The notes under the pieces were generated by a model. That model ran no database searches. It saw only the letters and a list, made by a program, of their open reading frames with translations, and was not told where the DNA came from. Below, one piece after another: positions 5,391 through 11,383 of a stretch of DNA of 11,383 nt; position 1 is the first letter of the stretch, and each line of letters starts with the position of its first letter. The translations under genes were made by a program, and so were the position numbers. Source of the DNA: Nitrososphaera sp. (GTDB taxonomy: Archaea; Thermoproteota; Nitrososphaeria; Nitrososphaerales; Nitrososphaeraceae); NCBI GenBank assembly GCA_023252395.1, contig JAJPDY010000017.1, forward strand, positions 1 through 11,383, read 5' to 3'.

Positions 5391-6503
5391 TTACTGCTGA
5401 AGCGCTACGTCCAGTATGTCAAACGTGACGCATTCGCACTTGCTTCCAAGGATTTCTGAAATGTTGGGCTTCATGTACTCCTCGCCGCCCACAAACTGCT
5501 TTATCATCAGCCCGCCGTCTGCCGTTATCGTAAACGTAAACTGGTTGCTGTCAAGCTGCCTGGCGCGCGCAGAGTAGATCTTTTTTGTGGCTACCCGGAA
5601 CCTGTTCTCAAAGCTCACTTCAGAGCCGGCAAGCGAATTGAGCTTTTTCATATCCTCCTTTGTTATGGCGTTTGCACATTTTGCATGGATCTTTGTCTTG
5701 ACTGTAAAGCGCGCCTGCGGCTCCAGAATGTCTTCCTGCACGGACATGGTTGCTGAAACTCCGCTGCTCTTGATCCTGACATCTCCAAGTTCCCTTTTCT
5801 TTGGGTTAAAGACGCGTACAGAAAAGGGCCGGCCGGTCCCAAGCACAAGGCTGCTCTGGTCCTCGCTTCCGATCCAAGAGAATTTCGGCGCCTGACCTTT
5901 TGTCATTTCCATCAGCTCTTTTGCAATAATGCCTTCGACGCTTGTATAGCCGGACAACCCCGAATTATCGCACATATTGCATCCCTTGCCCTCGCAGTGC
6001 GGGCACTTGTCCTGCTTTTGCGGCATGCCCCTTGACTTTTTGAAGTACCTGCCGGCAAGTGCAACTGGCCGCGACTTTACTGCAACTTCCAAGTTGTTCT
6101 CCTTGTCCACTGCAAGGCTTATCGTGATGTCAGGCTTCATGTAGTCGGCCTTTCTTTTTGTCAGCCGCACAAGCCTGATGCCAAGCTCCCTTGTCAGGTG
6201 GTTCTTGATGCTTTCCTTGCCGCGAATCTTTAGGCGCGCCCTCATTGCGTCTTCCCGCTCGTAAATTTGGGTAGGCAGCGTGGCGCCAACCACAAAGGTG
6301 TCAAATTCATAGTCCTGCACCGCAGCCATTATCCTGTCCACTATAGAGTCAAGGTCGTCCATAAGGCCGCGGCAGATGTAGCACGGGCTGTCCGGCTTTA
6401 TCCTGCCGGCGTCGGTATGCCTTTCGAGGCAGCACCTGCAGAGCTTGTATTGCTTTAGCTGCAGTATGCTTTTGGCATCAACCGCCAAGGCCGCCGCCAC
6501 CAA
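5391..6503 (-). CDS. pus10: tRNA pseudouridine synthase Pus10, non-ATG start
   Basis: Archaeal Pus10 makes pseudouridine 54 and 55 in the tRNA T-loop. The N-terminus has CRCC (22-25) and CYIC (41-44), then a THUMP-type RNA-binding region (about 50-150). A zinc ribbon follows with Cys167, 170, 175 and 178 (CPHC and CNMC). The catalytic domain ends in the Pus10 signature GGLMIKQFVGGEE (330-342), KPNISEILG (345-353) and FDILDV (361-366). The usual GREDxDVRxLGxGRPF is here GSEDQSSLVLGTGRPF (212-227): the GRPF end is kept, while the first Arg, the second Asp and the second Arg are replaced. Candidate starts are TTG 6503, GTG 6500 and TTG 6488; all overlap the end of srp54 and none is ATG. The 370-aa length assumes 6503. 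Translation is probably coupled to srp54. Confidence 0.93.
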   Translation of the reverse strand: MVAAALAVDAKSILQLKQYKLCRCCLERHTDAGRIKPDSPCYICRGLMDDLDSIVDRIMAAVQDYEFDTFVVGATLPTQIYEREDAMRARLKIRGKESIKNHLTRELGIRLVRLTKRKADYMKPDITISLAVDKENNLEVAVKSRPVALAGRYFKKSRGMPQKQDKCPHCEGKGCNMCDNSGLSGYTSVEGIIAKELMEMTKGQAPKFSWIGSEDQSSLVLGTGRPFSVRVFNPKKRELGDVRIKSSGVSATMSVQEDILEPQARFTVKTKIHAKCANAITKEDMKKLNSLAGSEVSFENRFRVATKKIYSARARQLDSNQFTFTITADGGLMIKQFVGGEEYMKPNISEILGSKCECVTFDILDVALQQ

Positions 6504-7869
6504 ATTTCCTGAAAAAGTCTCCCAGACCGCCGCCCCTTCCCTTGCTGTGCTTCATGAAATCTTTGGAGGCGTTGTACTGCTTTATCATTTCCTTGATGTC
6601 CGGCTCTGATAGGCCGGAGCCCCTTGCTATACGCCTTCTCCGGGATTCGTTGATGATGTCCGGGTCCTTCTTTTCTTCCTTTGTCATGGACTGGATTATG
6701 AAGCGCCATCTCTCCATCTTTACCTGCATCTCGTCTAGCTTGTCTTCTTTGACCATCCCGGACATGCCGAGGTTTTCGATGATGTTCCTAAATCCCATCT
6801 TGCTTGCAGAATCCATCTGCGCGTAAAAGTCTTCAATCGTCATCTTGCCCTTTGATATGCGCTTTACCTGATCCTCGTCTGCCTGCAGCTCGAGCCCTTT
6901 AGCCATTTCAAGCAGCGCCTTGATGTCGCCCATGCCAAGCAGCCTGCCGACAAAGCGCGTCGGAGAAAACTGCTCCAAGTCGTCAATTCGCTCGCCTGTG
7001 CCGATAAACATCACCTTGGCGCCGGTTGCCGCAGAGGCTGCAAGCGCGCCGCCTCCCTTGGCAGTGCCGTCAAGCTTTGTAAGTATGATCCCGCCCACCG
7101 GCGCGGCTTCATGGAATGCCTTTGCCTGGTTGAACGCCTGCTGGCCTATTGTCCCATCAATTACAAGAAGCACAAGATCAGGGGTTGCAACCTTGTGCAT
7201 TTCGCGCATCTCGTCAAGGAGCCCCGTCTCTTCCTTGTGCCTGCCGGCAGTGTCGATGATGATGACGTCAAGGTTCTGGTCCTTGAAATGTGCAAGGCCG
7301 TTTCTGGCAATGCCAACTGCATCCTTGCTTTCCTCTTCGCCATAGACTTCGACGTTTATCTTGCTGCAGTTCATCTTTAATTGCGTCAGCGCGCCAGGGC
7401 GCCAAGTGTCTGCGCCTACCACTCCAACCCGGTAACCGTGTTTTGTTAGCCACCTTCCAAGCTTTGCAGTTACGGTGGTCTTGCCGCTTCCCTGGATGCC
7501 AAGCATGAGGACGACGTTTTGCTTGCCGGGCTTGAAAAACGACGTGGCTAGAGCGTGGTCGTCGTCTTCTTGGGCCTTGTCGATTGTCTTTATCACTTCG
7601 CCAGAGTAGCCAAGCATCTTGGCAAGCTCGCCATAAAGTATCGTGACAATGTGATCTTTTCTAGAGAGCCCTTTTGGCGGCTGCTCGCTCAGTGCTCGTT
7701 CCTTGAGGTTCTGCGTGATTGAAAGGACGAGCCTAACGTTGACGTCTGATTGTAATAGCGCACGCTGGACGTCCTTGCAGAGCGAGTCGATAAGCTCCTC
7801 GTTGATGTCGGATGCTCCAACGATTTTTTTCAGGGCGCCACGGAGGCCCTCGCGCAGGTTGTCAAACAT
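6478..7869 (-). CDS. srp54: Signal recognition particle 54 kDa protein (SRP GTPase)
   Basis: SRP54 binds signal sequences and 7S RNA and targets ribosome-nascent chain complexes to the membrane receptor FtsY. The N domain spans about 1-100. The G domain carries G1 GIQGSGKTT (124-132), ADTWRPGA (153-160), G3 DTAGR (206-210) and G4 TKLDG (264-268), followed by GTGE (290-293). The C-terminal M domain (from about 325) is Met-rich, with the SRP RNA-binding helix at SRRRRIARGSG (409-419). The protein ends with a glycine-rich tail (445-463). Length 463 fits archaeal SRP54 (about 430-470). The ATG directly abuts the dph6 stop (TAAATG), and the tail overlaps the pus10 start by up to 26 nt, so all three genes form one operon. 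Confidence 0.98.
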   Translation of the reverse strand: MFDNLREGLRGALKKIVGASDINEELIDSLCKDVQRALLQSDVNVRLVLSITQNLKERALSEQPPKGLSRKDHIVTILYGELAKMLGYSGEVIKTIDKAQEDDDHALATSFFKPGKQNVVLMLGIQGSGKTTVTAKLGRWLTKHGYRVGVVGADTWRPGALTQLKMNCSKINVEVYGEEESKDAVGIARNGLAHFKDQNLDVIIIDTAGRHKEETGLLDEMREMHKVATPDLVLLVIDGTIGQQAFNQAKAFHEAAPVGGIILTKLDGTAKGGGALAASAATGAKVMFIGTGERIDDLEQFSPTRFVGRLLGMGDIKALLEMAKGLELQADEDQVKRISKGKMTIEDFYAQMDSASKMGFRNIIENLGMSGMVKEDKLDEMQVKMERWRFIIQSMTKEEKKDPDIINESRRRRIARGSGLSEPDIKEMIKQYNASKDFMKHSKGRGGGLGDFFRKFGGGGLGG

Positions 7870-8559
7870 TTACTTCTTGCCTACTAGGGCCACTTCCAGT
7901 ATTTCAAATATTCCCCTCTGGCCGTCCCAGTGCGCGTTGGCCTTTTTGACCTGCAATCGCCGGGCAAATAGCGGGCAATCTGTTACAAGAGTCTCTGCCT
8001 CGCCGCCCTCAAACGTGAGGTTAAAGCCATATTTTTTGGAAAGCGCCGCCAGCTTTGACAATGAATCCAAGTCAAGCGTCCTGCCAAGCCACTCCTTTTC
8101 AAGACCCATCGCCGACACGCCCACTATCATTATCTGAAAGCCGCGCTCTACTAGCTCGCTCATGTATTTTACCGGCTCGACGTTCCACAGCGGCGCGATT
8201 GCCGCAAGTCCTTGCCGGCTGCATATCTCTTCAAAAGCCTGCTTTTGGTAGTTGCTTGAAATGCCGCCATAGACTACTCCTTGAATTCCGTACAGCGACT
8301 TTGCCTGTATTATTGCTTCTTCAAGCGCCTTAATTTCGTCCTGCTTGCTCCTGCCGCTTACGGAAAAGCCCATCAGCGGGATCTGCATCGCGTCTGCAAG
8401 GTATTCAGTGACCCAGCTGTTCGGGTAGTGGAAGAGTGGGCTGTCGTCAGCTACTGGGTGCATCGTGACTAGGCACACTACTTCATGCCCCATTTCTTTT
8501 GCGCGAAATATCGCAAACGTGCTGTCCTTGCCCCCGGAATAAAGTGACGCCAGCTTCAA
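7870..8559 (-). CDS. dph6: Diphthine--ammonia ligase (Dph6), TTG start, 229 aa
   Basis: Dph6 performs the last, ATP-dependent amidation of diphthine to diphthamide on elongation factor 2. The PP-loop SGGKDS (8-13) lies in the typical N-terminal strand-loop KLASLYSGGKDST, and later conserved parts are VYGGISSNYQ (96-105), APLWN (122-126) and EGGEAETLVTDCP (184-196). Length and architecture are those of the archaeal single-domain ATP pyrophosphatase. The start is TTG at 8559: an in-frame TGA lies about 24 nt upstream, and no ATG fits the conserved beginning. A TATA-like CTAATATT (minus strand, about 8582-8589) is 25 nt upstream, which suggests a leaderless transcript. It heads the five-gene minus-strand block. 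Confidence 0.94.
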   Translation of the reverse strand: MKLASLYSGGKDSTFAIFRAKEMGHEVVCLVTMHPVADDSPLFHYPNSWVTEYLADAMQIPLMGFSVSGRSKQDEIKALEEAIIQAKSLYGIQGVVYGGISSNYQKQAFEEICSRQGLAAIAPLWNVEPVKYMSELVERGFQIMIVGVSAMGLEKEWLGRTLDLDSLSKLAALSKKYGFNLTFEGGEAETLVTDCPLFARRLQVKKANAHWDGQRGIFEILEVALVGKK

Positions 8560-8581
8560 CCTGAGTGACAGATTGAGAGTT

Positions 8582-8613
8582 CAATATTAGACTACCGACC
8601 AACTGTTTATATC
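8582..8613. promoter_or_regulatory. Divergent promoter: dph6 operon (-) and ABC ATPase (+)
   Basis: The 79-nt gap between two TTG starts holds a plus-strand TTTATATC at about 8606-8613, 26-33 nt before the TTG at 8639. A minus-strand CTAATATT lies at about 8582-8589, about 25 nt before the TTG at 8559. Both spacings fit archaeal leaderless transcription. GATATAAAC over the plus box could also serve the minus strand with a 20-25 nt leader. Confidence 0.55.
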
Positions 8614-8638
8614 ACTATAGCAGATAACTGCAATTTGC

Positions 8639-9625
8639 TTGAGCATACTGCTTGAGGTAAGAAACCTCAGTAAGCGTTTCATGATAAAGAAAAGTTTTTG
8701 GCAGTCAAAAGCGCCGCAGTACTCAAAGGCAGTAGACAACGTCAGTTTTGACCTTGACAGAGGAAAGGTTCTGGTGATTGCTGGCGAGTCAGGCTCTGGC
8801 AAGACCACTGTAGCCAGATTGGTCATCGGGGCCATCAGGCCGGATTCTGGCACAATATCGTTTGATGGAAGCGACATCACGCGCTTTACAAATAGCCAGC
8901 TCAAGCAATTCCGCTCTTTTGTCCACATGGTATACCAGGACCCGTACGCGTCGCTCGATCCCCGGATGAAGATACTTGACATAGTGATGGAGCCTCTTAA
9001 CATCCATGACAAGGAGAGCAGCAAAGAGCAAAAGATCGAAAAAGTGTTGAAAGCTTTGGAAGAAGTCCGGCTAGAACCAGTGGAAGAAATCGCAGCAAAA
9101 TATCCCCAGGCGCTTTCCGGGGGCCAGAGGCAGAGAGTCGCGCTGGCAAGAGCAATAGTCCTAAAGCCAAAACTTATCGTGGCAGACGAGCCCGTTTCAA
9201 TGCTCGATGTCTCGGTGCGGGCTGAAACGCTTGGCTTGATGATGAGCCTAAAGGAGCGGTTCCAGATATCGTTTATCTACATAACGCACGACCTGTCGAC
9301 TGCAAGGTATGTGGGCGACAGCATAGCCGTGATGTACAAGGGGCAGATAATTGAAAAGGGCCCGATAGACAACGTCTTACTAAATCCACTGCACCCTTAC
9401 ACGCAGGCATTGATCAAAGCAATCCCTGATCCAGACGGATCACTGGCAGACACGCCTGCCAGCCCTGATGCAAAGCAGGTCGCTGACGAAAAACCATCAT
9501 CCACTGGATGCAAGTATTACGACCGCTGCCCGCACGCAATGGAAGCATGCAAAAAAGATCCCATCTCTGTCAAGGCAGCCGACTCGCATTACGTGTCATG
9601 CTTTCTTTATGACGGCAAGAAATAA
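8639..9625 (+). CDS. Oligopeptide-type ABC transporter ATP-binding protein (OppF/DppF-like), TTG start, 328 aa
   Basis: ATPase of a peptide/opine/nickel-type ABC importer. Motifs in order are Walker A GESGSGKTT (49-57), Q-loop VYQDPYASLDPRM (98-110), signature LSGGQRQRV (159-167), Walker B LIVADEP (179-185), D-loop SMLD (187-190) and H-loop His217 in THDLS. The C-terminus after HPYTQALI (252-259) is the oligo_HPY extension with Cys291, Cys297, Cys304 and Cys321 (GCKYYDRCP, AC, SCF). In Dpp/Opp ATPases this cluster pattern is known to bind an iron-sulfur cluster. The start is TTG at 8639, supported by a TATA-like box at leaderless distance and by the typical N-terminus LLEVRNLSKRF. It precedes the substrate-binding protein by 83 nt. 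No permease or partner OppD is in view, so partner genes must lie elsewhere or downstream. Confidence 0.95.
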   Translation: MSILLEVRNLSKRFMIKKSFWQSKAPQYSKAVDNVSFDLDRGKVLVIAGESGSGKTTVARLVIGAIRPDSGTISFDGSDITRFTNSQLKQFRSFVHMVYQDPYASLDPRMKILDIVMEPLNIHDKESSKEQKIEKVLKALEEVRLEPVEEIAAKYPQALSGGQRQRVALARAIVLKPKLIVADEPVSMLDVSVRAETLGLMMSLKERFQISFIYITHDLSTARYVGDSIAVMYKGQIIEKGPIDNVLLNPLHPYTQALIKAIPDPDGSLADTPASPDAKQVADEKPSSTGCKYYDRCPHAMEACKKDPISVKAADSHYVSCFLYDGKK

Positions 9626-9672
9626 TCAATATCCCCTGACAATCCCATATAACAGTGAGATAGAACCAAAAT

Positions 9673-9681
9673 AGTTTTATT
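9673..9681 (+). promoter_or_regulatory. TATA-like box upstream of the substrate-binding protein
   Basis: AGTTTTATT lies 28-36 nt before the ATG at 9709 in the 83-nt gap after the ATPase gene. Transcription would start about 4-6 nt before the ATG, so the binding protein may be transcribed separately from the ATPase. Confidence 0.4.
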
Positions 9682-9708
9682 GACGCGGTCTAGCCTAATA
9701 ACAGAATT

Positions 9709-11383
9709 ATGAGAAAGGGAATACTGGCGGCTCTACCCATTTGTCTGTTGATTCTTGCGGCGTTTGTAAACCTTGGCGTGCCTGCTTATTCGCAAGCCTC
9801 CGTAAAAGGCCCAAATGTCGACAGCGTAAAGTTTACCCAGTATTCCGATGAAAATATCGCCCTGAAGGCTGTCAAGGCCGGCGACATTGACGCTTACTTT
9901 TACCGCATTCCGCTTGAAATCGTTTCTGACGTAAAGAAGGATCCGGACCTTGCAGTGTATGACAGGGACGCCGGATCGTTTGGCCTCCTTTTGAATCCGG
10001 CGCCATCAAAGGACGGCAGCGTGCTGAACCCGTTCCAGTTCAGAGAAGTCAGGTATGCCATGAACTACCTTGTGGACCGCGAATTTGTAGTAGGCGACGT
10101 GCTCAAGGGATCAGGGTCTCCGATGGTTGACCCATTTGGCATTTCATCGCCAGAGTACCAAGACATTGCAGACATTGTCGAGTCGTTTGGTTTTAGGCAT
10201 GATTTTAATGGCGCAGAAAAAATGATAAGCGACGCCCTTGGCTCCGCCGGCGCCAACAAAGAAAACGGCAAATGGATGTTCAAGAGTAATCCCATTACAA
10301 TCAAGATCTTTATCAGAAGTGACGACCCAAGGCGCAACTCTATTGGCGAAGCCCTGTCTTCTGACTTGGAAAAGATTGGTTTTACAGTTGAAAAGATATA
10401 CGGCGATTTGTCGCGTGCGCAGCTTGATGTATACGGCTCAAACCCGCAGGACCTCGACTGGCAGATCTACACCGAGGGCTACGCAGGGACCCTGACTTTT
10501 GTAGCATACAACCCGACAGTGCCGGCGCAGATGTATGCCCCGTGGTACGGCAACATGCCGGGAAGGGGCAACGCCGGCTGGCAGTATTCAAACAATACTC
10601 TGGATGAAATTACGCAAAAGATCCTGAACCTTAATTTCACGTCAAAAGAGGAGAGAACAGAGCTTGTCAGAGAATCCATCACGCAAGGGATACAGGAGTC
10701 TGTCAGGATTTTCATCGCCCAGACAAAAGAGCCGTACGTGGCTTCGTCGTCTGTCAGCGGCCTTGTAAACGACTTTGGCGCAGGGATTTCCAGCAGGTTC
10801 TCCCTAATTGATGCAAAGCCGGCCAGCGGAAATACGCTGAACATCGGAGTCAGGCAGCTTTCTCAAGGAGCGTGGAACAACATTGCAGGCTTGAAGGACA
10901 CTTTTAGCATAACCATATTCTCCGCCATCTTTGACTTTGCTTCGCTCAGAGACCCGTACCTCGGGACGGTCATACCCATGCGCGAAAACTGGACTGACGT
11001 AGTCACAAAGGGGCCTGCCGGCTCGCTCAGCGTCCCAGCCGATGCCCAAAAGTGGGATCCTTCCAATTCTAAATGGGAGGCAGTAGGCGATGACGAAACG
11101 TCAAAGAGCAAGGCCACGTACAAGGCGCTTTATTCTGACTGGCATAACGGCATCCCGATGGACAAGAACGACCTCTTGTACTCGTACTACTTTACCTTTG
11201 AATGGGGAACAAACACCACAAAGAGCGGCGCTCCAGACCTCACGATTGATCCAGAAGTCACCCCAACAGTGAGCGCAAGCCTCCCGACGCTAAAGGGCAT
11301 CAGGTTCCTCTCAGACGACACGTTTGAGTCGTACATAGATGTCTGGCACTTTGACGATAAAGAGATAGCAGACTATGGGACAA
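9709..11383 (+). CDS. Extracellular substrate-binding protein of a peptide-type ABC transporter (SBP_bac_5-like), partial, permuted domain order
   Basis: I translated 558 codons from the ATG at 9709 with no stop before the window end, so the C-terminus is missing. A Sec-type signal peptide covers about 1-30 (hydrophobic core ILAALPICLLILAAF; cleavage likely near AYSQA). No lipobox Cys is seen. Residues 46-70 (DENIALKAVKAGDIDAYFYR) and 108-140 (PFQFREVRYAMNYLVDRE) match parts that in normal SBP_bac_5 proteins lie in the second half. A helical lobe ends near residue 350. Then SGNTLNIGVRQLSQGAWN (373-390), a PYLGTVIPMRENW segment (416-428) and DWHNGIPMDKNDLLYSYYF (477-495) match the usual N-terminal half (strand, yP..la..W, W.dG.p.t..D..ys). 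The order is thus swapped or the domain is partly duplicated. The ligand is unknown; peptides or other compounds imported by the neighbouring OppF-like ATPase are likely. Confidence 0.9.
   Translation, partial: MRKGILAALPICLLILAAFVNLGVPAYSQASVKGPNVDSVKFTQYSDENIALKAVKAGDIDAYFYRIPLEIVSDVKKDPDLAVYDRDAGSFGLLLNPAPSKDGSVLNPFQFREVRYAMNYLVDREFVVGDVLKGSGSPMVDPFGISSPEYQDIADIVESFGFRHDFNGAEKMISDALGSAGANKENGKWMFKSNPITIKIFIRSDDPRRNSIGEALSSDLEKIGFTVEKIYGDLSRAQLDVYGSNPQDLDWQIYTEGYAGTLTFVAYNPTVPAQMYAPWYGNMPGRGNAGWQYSNNTLDEITQKILNLNFTSKEERTELVRESITQGIQESVRIFIAQTKEPYVASSSVSGLVNDFGAGISSRFSLIDAKPASGNTLNIGVRQLSQGAWNNIAGLKDTFSITIFSAIFDFASLRDPYLGTVIPMRENWTDVVTKGPAGSLSVPADAQKWDPSNSKWEAVGDDETSKSKATYKALYSDWHNGIPMDKNDLLYSYYFTFEWGTNTTKSGAPDLTIDPEVTPTVSASLPTLKGIRFLSDDTFESYIDVWHFDDKEIADYGT

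Noticed and set aside
6920..7345. 141-aa plus-strand frame and several others across 6455-7508
   Set aside because: Antisense shadows of srp54, which is read cleanly from start to stop.
8587..9024. 145-aa minus-strand frame
   Set aside because: Shadow of the ABC ATPase; the opposite strand holds Walker A and Q-loop motifs.
10065..11123. Several minus-strand frames of 69-121 aa and short plus-strand frames in 10238-11272
   Set aside because: Shadows inside the substrate-binding protein, which is open without interruption from 9709 to the window end.
1..11383. CRISPR arrays, tRNA or rRNA genes, insertion sequences, integrases
   Set aside because: No regularly spaced repeats, no cloverleaf-like stretch in the short intergenic gaps and no transposase or integrase motifs were seen; the region looks like core chromosome.

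Overview
The window looks like a piece of the chromosome of a group I.1b ammonia-oxidising thaumarchaeon (Nitrososphaera-like). The evidence is archaeal: eukaryote-type ribosomal proteins S24e and S27ae, archaeal SRP54, archaeal Pus10, an archaeal diphthamide synthase (Dph6), an archaeal-type UbiD decarboxylase, TATA boxes at the leaderless distance, frequent TTG starts and T-tract terminators. The base composition is moderate to GC-rich, which fits Nitrososphaera better than marine Nitrosopumilus. The genus is inferred; no search was run. Coding density is very high, no stretch over 300 bases lacks a gene, and no tRNA, rRNA, CRISPR or insertion sequence was seen.

Left part (1-2993). A UbiD-family decarboxylase on the minus strand is cut by the window start. 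Diverging from it on the plus strand are two very small, strongly hydrophilic proteins of 83 and 62 aa. The second has a DxDxDG loop. They converge on a minus-strand 137-aa thaumarchaeal protein of unknown function. That gene shares a compact divergent promoter with the rps24e-rps27ae operon, whose first gene starts with a leaderless TTG.

Centre (2994-8559). Five co-directional minus-strand genes form one tight block. In transcription order they are dph6, srp54, pus10, an HExxH (zinc-metallopeptidase-like) protein, and a nucleotidyltransferase-kinase-like fusion. Junctions are an abutting TAA/ATG, a 26-nt overlap, a 37-nt gap and an 8-nt overlap. Three known members act on translation or protein targeting (diphthamide on EF2, SRP, tRNA pseudouridine). 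This makes the two uncharacterised members candidates for RNA- or translation-related work, by context only.

Right part (8560-11383). Diverging from dph6 is an oligopeptide-type ABC transporter ATPase (OppF/DppF-like) with a leaderless TTG start. After an 83-nt gap with its own TATA-like box comes a secreted SBP_bac_5-type substrate-binding protein that runs off the window. Its domain halves appear in swapped order: the usual C-terminal lobe comes first and the usual N-terminal elements follow. The permease genes are not in view.

The observations most worth a second look are the permuted binding protein, the kinase-like domain whose catalytic Asp is replaced by Asn inside an otherwise good catalytic loop, the altered catalytic motif of Pus10, the HExxH protein in the translation operon, and two GCTAGC-cored palindromes sitting exactly on minus-strand stop codons at both convergent gene junctions.
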